A stretch of 43,354 nucleotides of DNA from Arcobacter sp. (GTDB lineage: Bacteria; Acidobacteriota; Terriglobia; Bryobacterales; Bryobacteraceae), in assembly GCA_020723085.1 (NCBI GenBank), contig DYJN01000034.1, positions 1 to 43,354 of the forward strand. Reading direction: 5' to 3'. Both the position numbers and the translations under genes were made by a program. Positions within the stretch are counted from its first letter, which is position 1. Each line of letters opens with the position of its first letter. Of the stretch, positions 34,331 through 42,741 are shown piece by piece. The notes beneath the pieces were generated by a model, which was not told the origin of the DNA, did no database searches, and saw only the letters and a list, made by a program, of their open reading frames with translations.

Positions 34331-35323
34331 ATGAGCCTGAAGTATCTGGGAATCGCCGCTGTCGTTTGCCTGGCCGCGGCCACTGCCGCCGCTGGAACCT
34401 ATATCGCACTGGCCACGCCGAAGTCGCGGCCCGCGCGGGATGTCCGAGTGGAGATTACGCCGGAGCGCGTCGAGCGCGGGCGCTACCTCTTCCATCATGT
34501 CGCGGATTGCGACGGCTGCCACAGCCCGCGCGACGCATCGAAATTCTCCATGCCGCCCGAGCCCGGCAAGACAGGGGCGGGATTCCAGTTTCCCGAGGAA
34601 TTGGGATTCCCCGGCAGGATTGCCGGATCCAACATCACGCCCGACGTTGAAACGGGAATCGGCTCGTGGACGGACGGCGAGAAAATCCGCGCCATCCGCG
34701 AAGGCATTTCCAGGGATGGCCGCGCCCTGTTCGCCCTCATGCCGTACCGGCAGTTCGCGAAGATGAGCGACGAGGACATCCATTCCCTGGTGGCGTACCT
34801 CAACAGCCTCCCACCCGTGCGGAACGCGCTGCCGAAGACCGAGCTGAAGTTCCCGGTGAATCTTCTCAACCGCTTCGAGCCGGCGCCGGCGCTCGCCCCG
34901 GCGCGGCCGCCTGCCGCACAGGACCGCGCGCGCTACGGCGAGTTTCTCGCCGGCATGGCGTGCCTGGAATGCCACTCCCAATTGAAAAATGGAAAGCCGC
35001 TGCCGGGCATGGAATTCGCCGGCGGACACGAGTTCGCCGTGGGACGGTTTGTGGCGCGCAGCGCCAACCTGACTCCCGACGAGGAAACCGGCATCGGGCG
35101 GTGGAGCGAGGAGCAGTTCGTGAAGAAATTCCGCGACTATGGCAATCTCTCCTACGCCACGGCTCCGCGCGCCGTGCAGGCGAATTTCACCTTGATGCCC
35201 TGGTACGGCTTCGCGCACATGAAAGATGAAGACCTGCGCGCCATCTATGCGTACCTCCGCACGCTGAAGCCCGTCTACAACCCGGTGGTGCCGCACCCTC
35301 AGCTTGCCTCGCAGACCGACTGA
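34331..35323 (+). CDS. Diheme cytochrome c
   Basis: A 330-residue periplasmic or membrane-anchored electron carrier. An uncleaved or cleaved hydrophobic N-terminus (YLGIAAVVCLAAATAAAG) is followed by two cytochrome c domains with CDGCH (about residues 60-64) and CLECH (about 214-218). Likely axial Met ligands follow in each domain (FALMPY and FTLMPWYGF). The repeats SNITPDVETGIGSWTDGE and ANLTPDEETGIGRWSEE show internal duplication. The layout is that of cytochrome subunits of periplasmic alcohol or sugar dehydrogenases, but no dehydrogenase gene is adjacent. AGAAGGAGGGG gives an excellent ribosome-binding site. Confidence 0.85.
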   Translation: MSLKYLGIAAVVCLAAATAAAGTYIALATPKSRPARDVRVEITPERVERGRYLFHHVADCDGCHSPRDASKFSMPPEPGKTGAGFQFPEELGFPGRIAGSNITPDVETGIGSWTDGEKIRAIREGISRDGRALFALMPYRQFAKMSDEDIHSLVAYLNSLPPVRNALPKTELKFPVNLLNRFEPAPALAPARPPAAQDRARYGEFLAGMACLECHSQLKNGKPLPGMEFAGGHEFAVGRFVARSANLTPDEETGIGRWSEEQFVKKFRDYGNLSYATAPRAVQANFTLMPWYGFAHMKDEDLRAIYAYLRTLKPVYNPVVPHPQLASQTD

Positions 35324-35378
35324 GATCCGTGGCGCCCGCGGCTCTGGCAGAATGGAAGATTCCGCAAGCCGGAGCCGC

Positions 35379-35903
35379 ATGACGCCCCTGCACCCCTACA
35401 TCGAATCCGTGCTGGCGGCGATGGTGCTCATCGCCGCTCTCACTGACCTCAAGCGCCGCGAAATCCCCAACTGGCTCTCGATCGGCGGCATCGCCGCCGG
35501 CGTGGCTCTCAACGTTTGGGCGGCGGGCTTGGCAGGGCTGAAGACGGCGGGCGCCGGGCTGGGGCTGGCGGCGCTGATTTTCGTCCCGCTGTTCATCATG
35601 CGATGGCTCGGCGGCGGCGACGTCAAGATCATGGGCGCCATCGGCGCTCTTGCCGGTCCTCAGTACCTGATCGTGATTTTCATTCTGGACGCGATTCTCG
35701 GCGGCATCGCCGGGCTCGTCCTGATCGTCGTCCGCGGCCGGCTCCTGAGAACGCTCAAAAACATTCCCCGCATCTTCCGTTTGAAACGGGAAAGCGCGCT
35801 CGAGGCGGGCGGCGAGCAGTCCCTCGGCCTCCCGCGCGCCGTCACCATCGCGGCAGCCACGCTGCTGGCGCTCTGGGGCGCTACTCGAGCACCGGCAGGA
35901 TGA
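35379..35903 (+). CDS. A24-family prepilin peptidase (minimal)
   Basis: A 174-residue membrane aspartyl peptidase of the TadV/CpaA/PilD group. The two catalytic aspartates are in ALTDLKRREIPNWL and GGGDVKIMGAIGA. It has four to five hydrophobic helices and lacks the N-methyltransferase domain of full PilD, as do Flp-pilus peptidases. It would cleave class III signal peptides of pilin-like proteins at the inner membrane; no pilin genes are nearby. ATG 35379 has GGAG 5 nt before it; ATG 35352 is an alternative. Its last 23 nt overlap the end of the convergent CocE-like gene. Confidence 0.78.
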   Translation: MTPLHPYIESVLAAMVLIAALTDLKRREIPNWLSIGGIAAGVALNVWAAGLAGLKTAGAGLGLAALIFVPLFIMRWLGGGDVKIMGAIGALAGPQYLIVIFILDAILGGIAGLVLIVVRGRLLRTLKNIPRIFRLKRESALEAGGEQSLGLPRAVTIAAATLLALWGATRAPAG

Positions 35904-37782
35904 CCGCGCTCGCGGCCTGCTTCGAGCGGTAGACGCGGTGCGTGGCCTTGAGGAAGTCCGCCGCCTTCGCCTCGTGGATGCGGATGAACTTCTGCGGGTT
36001 GCGGTCGGCGAGCGGGTACCACGAGCTCTGCACGTGGATCATGATCCGGTGCCCCCGGCGGAACGCGTGGAACACGTCGGGCAGCTCGAATTCCACCAGT
36101 TCCACTTTGCCGGGCGTGAAGGGCGCTGGCTTGTCGAAACCCGTGCGGAAGCGCCCGCGGAACGGCTCGCCGCGGACCAGCATCTGGTAGCCGCCCATCC
36201 GGACCTGCTTCGGATTGGGCTGCGGATCAGGCGCGTCGTTCGGGAAGACGTCGATCAGCTTCACCACCCAATCGGCGTCCGTCCCTGTCGTGGAGACGTG
36301 CAGCACGGCTTTCAGCGGTCCGGCGATCCGCACGTCCTGCTCGAGCGGCTCGGTTTGGTAGACGAGCACGTCCGGGCGCGTGGCGGCGAACCGCTGGTCG
36401 TCCGTCATGTAGTTGTAGTTCATGCCGCGGTCGATGTAGGGCAGGAACGGGACGGGGCGGTTCGGGTCCGAAAGATACTCGTCGAAGCCCTGCGCGGAGG
36501 CGGGCGCCTCCGTGGACAGCCGCCCCTCCTCGCGGAAGTAGAAGGTCTTTTTCCGCGCCTCCTTCGGCGGCCAGGCGTCCATGCGGTGCCACTCGTTCCG
36601 GCCCGTTTCGAAAACATGGGCCTCCGGCAGCGGGCGGGCCGGCGTTTCGCCTTTGAGGCGCCAGGCGAAGAACGGATACTCGATCTCGTCCTGGAAGAAC
36701 TTCGACGTATTGACGGCGAAGCTGATGTTTCCAAGCGACGTGCCGTCGGAACGGGCCCAGCCGCCGTGGCTCCACGGTCCTTCCACCAGCAGATTCACCG
36801 CGCCGGGATTCTGCTTCTCGGCGGACTCGTACAGCCGCAGCGGGCCGAAGACGTCTTCGGCGTCGAACCAGCCGCCGACCGTGAGCATGGCGGGCTTCAT
36901 CCCGGTCAGGTGCTGCCGAAGATCGCGGGCTTTCCAGAAATTGTTATACGTGTCGTTTTCGAGCAGCTCGCGCCAGAACTTCACCTGCCCTTTGAACAGT
37001 TTTTCGTCGTAATTGGCCAGCGGGCCGACGGAAAGATGGAAGTTATAGGCGTCAGGTCCGTCGATCTCGAAGCGCGAATCCGGCAGCAGCCCCTCCGGGG
37101 GCCGCGGCCGCCCGAACATGCCGAGGAAGTTGAAGGCATGGACGAGGAACAGGGCGCCATTGTGGCGGAAGTCGTCGCCGATGAACCAGTTGATCACGGG
37201 CGCCTGCGGCGAGACGGCTTTCAGGGCAGGGTGCGAGTCCAGCGCGCCCATCGCCGCATAGAAGCCAGGATACGAGATGCCCCACATCCCCGCGCGGCCG
37301 TTGTTTCCGCCGATGTTCTTCACCAGCCAGTCGATGGTGTCGTAAGTATCGGAGGATTCGTCTATATCGGTTTTGGATTTCTTGTTAGGAATATGGGGGC
37401 GGACGTGGACAAATACGCCTTCGCTGCGGCCGCGGCCGCGCACGTCCTGATACACGAAAATGAAGCCGCTGCGCATGAACTTCTCGCTCGCGGGCCCGAG
37501 GCTCATGCGGTAATTGTCGATGCCGTAGGGCGCCACCGAATACGGCGTCCGCAGCAGCAGGATGGGGTACGTGCGGCTGCGGTCTTTGGGCGTGTAAATC
37601 GACGTGAACAGCCGCACGCCGTCCCGCATCGGGATCAGCACTTCGTGCTTGGTGTAGTGCTGGCGGATATACGCGGAGCGTTCGAGCGCCTGCGGCGGCA
37701 ACTGTGGCTGGCCCGCCGTGCGCGGCTGCGCCGCCAGCGCCAGCGGGGCAAGCAATGCAACGAACAGTCGCCTGGTGATCAT
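35881..37782 (-). CDS. CocE/NonD-family hydrolase (X-Pro dipeptidyl-peptidase-like), exported
   Basis: A 633-residue secreted serine hydrolase. Signal peptide MITRRLFVALLAPLALA. The alpha/beta-hydrolase core has YQDVRGRGRSEG (oxyanion region) and nucleophile Ser170 in GMWGISYPGFYAAMGA. The C-terminal 230 residues form the jelly-roll typical of cocaine esterase, alpha-amino-acid ester hydrolases and X-Pro peptidases (DVRIAGPLKAVLHVSTTGTDADWVVKLIDVFP and FRRGHRIMIHVQSSWYP). It cleaves esters or amides of small acyl groups; the precise substrate is open. It lies 12 nt downstream of the M50 gene and is probably the last gene of the S9-M50-CocE operon. Confidence 0.85.
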   Translation of the reverse strand: MITRRLFVALLAPLALAAQPRTAGQPQLPPQALERSAYIRQHYTKHEVLIPMRDGVRLFTSIYTPKDRSRTYPILLLRTPYSVAPYGIDNYRMSLGPASEKFMRSGFIFVYQDVRGRGRSEGVFVHVRPHIPNKKSKTDIDESSDTYDTIDWLVKNIGGNNGRAGMWGISYPGFYAAMGALDSHPALKAVSPQAPVINWFIGDDFRHNGALFLVHAFNFLGMFGRPRPPEGLLPDSRFEIDGPDAYNFHLSVGPLANYDEKLFKGQVKFWRELLENDTYNNFWKARDLRQHLTGMKPAMLTVGGWFDAEDVFGPLRLYESAEKQNPGAVNLLVEGPWSHGGWARSDGTSLGNISFAVNTSKFFQDEIEYPFFAWRLKGETPARPLPEAHVFETGRNEWHRMDAWPPKEARKKTFYFREEGRLSTEAPASAQGFDEYLSDPNRPVPFLPYIDRGMNYNYMTDDQRFAATRPDVLVYQTEPLEQDVRIAGPLKAVLHVSTTGTDADWVVKLIDVFPNDAPDPQPNPKQVRMGGYQMLVRGEPFRGRFRTGFDKPAPFTPGKVELVEFELPDVFHAFRRGHRIMIHVQSSWYPLADRNPQKFIRIHEAKAADFLKATHRVYRSKQAASAVILPVLE

Positions 37783-37794
37783 CTCAAATTCCTC

Positions 37795-38400
37795 TTATCT
37801 GAACAGGAGAAACAGGCGCATCGCGCCTGCATAACTGGCTTCCACCATCCACCGGCCGATTCCGGTGGAGAACATCAGGACAAGCAGCAGGATGAATCCG
37901 AAACGCGCCAGTTCGACGTACGCCGCCACAGGAATCCGCGCCGCAATCAGGATCTTCGAGCCGTCCAGCGGCGGAATCGGAATCATGTTGAACAGCGCCA
38001 GAAACAGGCTGATGAAGGCGGCGCGGAACAGGATCCCCTCGCCGAACGGCCAGACCGCCGCCATGGCGGCCAGCAGCAGCGCGAACGCCACATTGCTCGC
38101 CGGCCCCGCCAGCGCCACCGCCAGCAGCCCGTTCGCCCCGCCGCGCAGTTTCGAAGGATTTGTATTCACGGCCCTGCCCCAGCCGAAAAACACTCCGCCG
38201 AACAGCGACGACAGCAGCGGCACGAACACCGTCCCCATCCAGTCCACGTGCGCCAGCGGATTCAGCGTGACGCGCCCTTCCAGCCGCGGCGTGTCGTCGC
38301 CCAGCCGGTCCGCCACAAACGCATGGGCGAACTCGTGCGGCGTCGTCAGAATCCAGAAAATCGTGACGTTCAGCAGCGCCTGCGTCAGATCGAGCTGCAT
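37795..38400 (-). CDS. Site-2 protease-like M50 membrane metallopeptidase
   Basis: A 201-residue intramembrane metalloprotease-type protein. The zinc motif HEFAH is at residues 22-26 (LTTPHEFAHAF), and the second ligand motif is in NMIPIPPLDGSKIL. It has five to six hydrophobic helices and no PDZ or CBS domain, as in small YwhC-like members. Substrates are unknown. The start codon shares one base with the stop of the S9 peptidase gene (TGATG), a clear sign of translational coupling. It has an unusual place between two exported hydrolase genes. Confidence 0.82.
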   Translation of the reverse strand: MQLDLTQALLNVTIFWILTTPHEFAHAFVADRLGDDTPRLEGRVTLNPLAHVDWMGTVFVPLLSSLFGGVFFGWGRAVNTNPSKLRGGANGLLAVALAGPASNVAFALLLAAMAAVWPFGEGILFRAAFISLFLALFNMIPIPPLDGSKILIAARIPVAAYVELARFGFILLLVLMFSTGIGRWMVEASYAGAMRLFLLFR

Positions 38401-40406
38401 CAGTTGTCCTTCGTCCGGTGCTTCTCGAACCAGGCCAGCAGGTACAACTGCTGCATCAACTGATGCGACGGACGCCGCCATCCGTGGAACTCCTCCGGCA
38501 CGCGCACCAGCAGCGTTTCCTTCTTCAGCAGCTTCAGCGCCCGGTAATATTCCTCGCTCTGCGAGATCGGCGTGCGGAGGTCCGCCTCGCCCGTCATCAC
38601 CATCGTCGGCGTGGTGACGTTGGCGACGTAATGCAGGGGCGAGCGCGCCGCGTATTCCATGGGGTCTTCCCACGGTTTCTTGCGGAACTGGTCGTACCAC
38701 ATCGCCCCGTCAGTCGTGCCGGCGAAGCTGTGCCAGTTGATCACCGGCCGCATCGACACCGCCGCCCGGAACCGGTTCGTATGGCCCACGATCCACGCCG
38801 TCAGGACGCCCCCGCCGCTGCCGCCGCAAACGAAGAGATTGCGCTCGTCGATGAAGCCTTTCTTCAGCGCCGCGTCCACGCCTGCCATCAGATCGTCGTA
38901 GTCCTTCCCCGGATAGGCAAGATGGATCCCGTTGACGAAATCCTGCCCGTAACCTGTGCTCCCGCGCGGATTCGCATACAGCACCGCATATCCGTTTGCG
39001 GCGAAGTTCTGCCACGCCCAATTGAACGCGACGCTGTACATCGACCACGGCCCGCCGTGGATGTACAGCACCAGCGGATATTTCTTCTTGGGATCGAAGT
39101 TCACCGGCTTCACCAGCCAGCCCTGGATCCGGAATCCATCCGGCCCGTCCCACCACATCTCTTCCACCTCGCCCAGCGCCCGGTCTTCCAGAACGTCCCG
39201 GTTGACGTCCAGAATCTTCGTCACTGCATTGCCGCGGATGTGCACCAGCGAGGGCGGCTCATGGAACGACGAACGCACGGCGGCGATGTCCCCGCTGCGG
39301 GCCAAAGAAGCCTGCGAGATGACATGCGTCCCGTCGGTCACCTTCTTCGGCGCGCCGCTCAGCGGCAGGAAGTAGAGGTTCGCCGTGCCCTTCTCCTCCA
39401 TCGTGAAGTACACGCCCGCTCCGTCCGCGCTCCAGTGCAGTTCGCCAGGCCCCGAAGGCAGCTTGCCCGCCCACAGCCGCTTCTGTCCGCCCGCGCTGTC
39501 CATCAGGTAAATCGACGGCAGGTGGTAGGTCAGCAGCTTGTCATCGAAGCCCGTGTAGGCGATCCATTTGCCATGCGGCCTGGGATTGTTGTCCGGCCCC
39601 TTGCGGTCCGTGAGCTGGCGGATGCGGCCCGTAGCAAGATCCAGCGCGTAGATCTCGGTGTCGTTGCGCAGATACTCGGCGTCGGGCTTGCGGATCGCGC
39701 TGAAGTAGATTGTCCTGCCGTCAGGGGACCACTGTGGGTCGCGGTGGTTGTACTTGCCGTCAGTGAGCTGCTTCGCTTTTCCCCCGCTGAAAGCGTCCAC
39801 GACGAAGATATGCGACCAGCCCTTGGGAACGGGACCGATGCCGTCACTGGCCCACGACAGGCGGTCGACGATCACGGCTGGCTTGGCCCACTGCGCGCCC
39901 TCCGGCCGTTTCGGCAACTTGATCGGCAGGATCGGGTCCTCGTCGGGTACGGTCATGGCGAACGCGATCCGCTTCCCGTCCGGCGACCAGCGGATCTGCG
40001 AAGGCGCCTTCTCCACACGCGTCAGTTGCGCCACTTCGCGCGTGTCTGCCCACATCACGTGAATCTGCGCCGTGCCGTCGCGGTCGCTCAGGAACGCGAT
40101 GCGCTTTCCGTCAGGGGACCACACGGGCGACGAGTCGCGCCACGGTCCGGCGGTCAGCTCGCGCAGCTTCGCCGAGGACGGGTCGCTCCAGCCGGTGATC
40201 AGCCACAGGTTGCGGCGCTGCTGGTCCTTCAAGCGGTCGACGAAGCCGCGGGCGAAGACGATCGCCTTGCCATCGGGCGAGATGGCGGGGCTGGAGATCG
40301 ACTCCATGTCGAACAGCGTTTCGGCGTCGAGTCCTTTCTTCTGCTGGGCGGGGAGGCTGACGGGCAGCGCCAGTGCCAGAAGCAGCAATGAGCCGGTTCG
40401 GGACAT
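38400..40406 (-). CDS. S9-family prolyl oligopeptidase/acyl-peptide hydrolase, exported
   Basis: A 668-residue serine peptidase. Signal peptide MSRTGSLLLLALALPVSLPAQ, then a WD40-like seven-bladed propeller with repeated SPDGK motifs (ISPDGKAIVFAR, WSPDGKRIAFLSD, WSPDGKRIAFAM, WSPDGRTIYFS), then the catalytic domain with GGPWSMYS, nucleophile Ser in VCGGSGGGVLTAW, Asp in GEADLRTPISQSEEYY and His near EEFHGW. It is the S9C/DPP-type that trims peptides in the periplasm. Starts at 40406 and 40415 are both possible; 40406 follows GAGGATT at short spacing. First gene of the operon continuing to the M50 and CocE-like genes. Confidence 0.87.
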   Translation of the reverse strand: MSRTGSLLLLALALPVSLPAQQKKGLDAETLFDMESISSPAISPDGKAIVFARGFVDRLKDQQRRNLWLITGWSDPSSAKLRELTAGPWRDSSPVWSPDGKRIAFLSDRDGTAQIHVMWADTREVAQLTRVEKAPSQIRWSPDGKRIAFAMTVPDEDPILPIKLPKRPEGAQWAKPAVIVDRLSWASDGIGPVPKGWSHIFVVDAFSGGKAKQLTDGKYNHRDPQWSPDGRTIYFSAIRKPDAEYLRNDTEIYALDLATGRIRQLTDRKGPDNNPRPHGKWIAYTGFDDKLLTYHLPSIYLMDSAGGQKRLWAGKLPSGPGELHWSADGAGVYFTMEEKGTANLYFLPLSGAPKKVTDGTHVISQASLARSGDIAAVRSSFHEPPSLVHIRGNAVTKILDVNRDVLEDRALGEVEEMWWDGPDGFRIQGWLVKPVNFDPKKKYPLVLYIHGGPWSMYSVAFNWAWQNFAANGYAVLYANPRGSTGYGQDFVNGIHLAYPGKDYDDLMAGVDAALKKGFIDERNLFVCGGSGGGVLTAWIVGHTNRFRAAVSMRPVINWHSFAGTTDGAMWYDQFRKKPWEDPMEYAARSPLHYVANVTTPTMVMTGEADLRTPISQSEEYYRALKLLKKETLLVRVPEEFHGWRRPSHQLMQQLYLLAWFEKHRTKDN

Positions 40407-40601
40407 AATCCTCATGCTACACTTCGTGCGCGAAAAAGGGGCGCCGAAGGCCGCCAGCCTGCATGGCGCACGGGCATGCGGCGAGGCGCCCGGCAGCGCG
40501 CGGCAGCCCCCGCCGGCCTGTTTCAGCTCTCGCAATGCGGGCAGCCGGGCAGTCCTGGTCCTGCGGTTCCGGCAGGGGCGGCGAGCCGTTCTCTGCGGCT
40601 G

Positions 40602-42665
40602 TCACTTCGCCGCCGTTGCGAAGCCGAGCTCTTGCAGCACCCGCGTGGCGCCGTAGACCGAACGCAGCGCCTCGATGATGCCGCTTGAGGCGACGTGCAC
40701 GCACCGCTCGCCGCGGTCCATGCCGTAGACGAAGCGGTTGTGCATCGCCTCGTAGTTCGAGTCGAACACGATGCCGATCACCTCGCCGCGCGTGTTCACC
40801 GTGGGCGAACCGGAATTGCCGCCGATGATGTCCGCCGTGGAGACGAAGTTGAATGGCGTCCTGAGCCGCAGCGCGGATTTCCGCTCGAGCCACCGTGCGG
40901 GCAGCTTGTACGGATCCTCGCCCGTGGCGCGGCGGTACAGCCCGTCGAAGTCCGTCGCCCACCTCACCGGCTGCCCCTGCGCGTTGCGGTATCCCTGTAC
41001 GGCGCCAAACGACAGCCGCAGCGAACCCGTGGCGTCGGGGTACACGGATGTCCCGTACAGCGTGAACCGCGCCCGCGCGATCCGCGACGACGCGTCGCGC
41101 AGCACCGGATCGAACTCCTCGTCAAACACTTTCCGGATCGCCCGCGCATGGGGGTCGATCATCCTGACCAGCCGGATCATTCCATCGCTGGAATTCCGCA
41201 CCGCCGGCGCGTCGGCTGCCAGCCGCTTCCGCTCGTTCACGTCGTGCACCTTCGAGCTGAAGACGTATCCGCGCGCGGCATCGGCGGGCGTCCTGCCCTC
41301 GAGAATCCGCCGCACCACAGGATGCGAAGCGCCCAATTCCGAGCTCAGCAGTTCGAACCACTTCTGAAGCATCAGCGCCTCCAGCTCCGGCGTCACCGGC
41401 GTCTGAGCGAACAGGCGGTGTTCGAGCGACGGCAGCGCCGCGTCGCTGTACTCGCGCAGCCGCTCCGCATTCGGCTTCGGGCGTTCCTCGGCCAGCCGGT
41501 ACAGATGCCGCGCGTAGGTGAACATGTCGCAAAGGATCGCTCCAGACTCGAGCAGATACTCCGGCGAGCGCGCCCGCCACTTCTGATACGCCGCCGCCAC
41601 CTGCTCGAAGGCGCCGCCCAGCTCTTCCTTCGCCTTGGGATTCGCGGCTGCCGCGGCGCGGAACTGCTCCTCGCTCCGGCGCTTGGCCTCCATCAGCCAC
41701 GCCTCGCGCATGCCCTTCATCTCCCCATCGCGCACCTTGAACGAGTTTTCCGCGCCGAAGAGCTTGCCGCGGGCGACGCGGTGGTTCTCTTCGCTCCGGG
41801 CGCCGAATTCCTTGAGCGACTGAATGATGCCGGAGAGGTAGCGCAGCGTGCGCGGATAGCTGACATCCCGCAGGAACTCCAGCTGCGCCAGCGTAATGAA
41901 GCGGTCCGTGGAGCCCGGATGGCCGCTGACCAGTGCGAGCTCGCCTTCGCGGGGACCGCCGCGCGACCACTTCAGGTAGTGGGGCGTGGCCGCCGGCTTG
42001 CCGTCTTCATAGGCGCGCAGGAACGTGATGTCGAGGTCGTAGCGCGGATACGTGAAATTGTCCGGGTCGCCGCCGAAGAACGCGATCGCCTCTTCCGGCG
42101 CGAAGACCAGCCGCACATCCGTGTATTTCTTGTAGCGGTACAGATGGTACAGCGCGCCCGAATACAGGGTCACCACCGAGCACGAGCCGCCGTGGCGGTC
42201 CATGCATTCCTTCTCGATCGTGTTCATCGCCGCTTGCCGCTGCGTGGCGGCTTTCGGATCGGATGGCGCCGCGGTGACAGCCTGGTTCACGCGCTCCGTC
42301 ACGTCCTGAATGTCGAGCAGGACCTGCACTTCCAGCCCGGGGCACTTCAGTTCCTTCTCCTGCGCCCCGGCATAGAAGCCGTCGCGCATGTAGTTGTGTT
42401 CCTTCGAGCTGACATCCTGGATGCAGCGCGAGGCGACGTGATGGTTGGTAAAGATGAGTCCGTTCGGGGAGACGAAGGAGCCGGAGCCGCCGCCGAAGCG
42501 GACTGACGACAGGCGGAGGTGATCGAGGAACTCCTTCGCAGGCTTGAACCGGAACTTTGAAGCGAGTTGCGATTCCGGGATGGCGTTGAACAGCCACAGC
42601 CCCTCGTCGGCATGGACGAGGCTGAAGGCGAGCAGGAGGAAGATGAACAACCGGGTTCGTTTCAT
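40602..42665 (-). CDS. S46-family dipeptidyl peptidase (DPP7/DPP11-like)
   Basis: A 687-residue exported peptidase that removes dipeptides from oligopeptides in the periplasm. The signal peptide ends near residue 19, and the mature chain begins DEGLWLFNAIPES, a hallmark of family S46. A chymotrypsin-like fold carries His75/His76 in IFTNHHVASR and nucleophile Ser in IIGGNSGSPTVNTRGEVIG; the central helical domain spans roughly residues 290-530. Length agrees with the family (about 690-720). The ATG at 42665 has a purine-rich AGAGGGAAAGG upstream, and TATCCT on the minus strand (42687-42692) is a possible -10 box. The region from 40407 to 40601 downstream shows nothing recognisable. Confidence 0.9.
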   Translation of the reverse strand: MKRTRLFIFLLLAFSLVHADEGLWLFNAIPESQLASKFRFKPAKEFLDHLRLSSVRFGGGSGSFVSPNGLIFTNHHVASRCIQDVSSKEHNYMRDGFYAGAQEKELKCPGLEVQVLLDIQDVTERVNQAVTAAPSDPKAATQRQAAMNTIEKECMDRHGGSCSVVTLYSGALYHLYRYKKYTDVRLVFAPEEAIAFFGGDPDNFTYPRYDLDITFLRAYEDGKPAATPHYLKWSRGGPREGELALVSGHPGSTDRFITLAQLEFLRDVSYPRTLRYLSGIIQSLKEFGARSEENHRVARGKLFGAENSFKVRDGEMKGMREAWLMEAKRRSEEQFRAAAAANPKAKEELGGAFEQVAAAYQKWRARSPEYLLESGAILCDMFTYARHLYRLAEERPKPNAERLREYSDAALPSLEHRLFAQTPVTPELEALMLQKWFELLSSELGASHPVVRRILEGRTPADAARGYVFSSKVHDVNERKRLAADAPAVRNSSDGMIRLVRMIDPHARAIRKVFDEEFDPVLRDASSRIARARFTLYGTSVYPDATGSLRLSFGAVQGYRNAQGQPVRWATDFDGLYRRATGEDPYKLPARWLERKSALRLRTPFNFVSTADIIGGNSGSPTVNTRGEVIGIVFDSNYEAMHNRFVYGMDRGERCVHVASSGIIEALRSVYGATRVLQELGFATAAK

Positions 42666-42741
42666 GCGAGGATGCCTTTCCCTCTCAGGATAGCGATGTG
42701 TGAAATCCGGGCGCAGGGCGCGCTGATGGACAATGGGAAAG

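Noticed and set aside
35938-40391. Plus-strand frames of 841 and 657 codons opposite the CocE and S9 genes
   Set aside because: His/Arg-rich shadow translations; the minus-strand proteins have full catalytic motifs and signal peptides.
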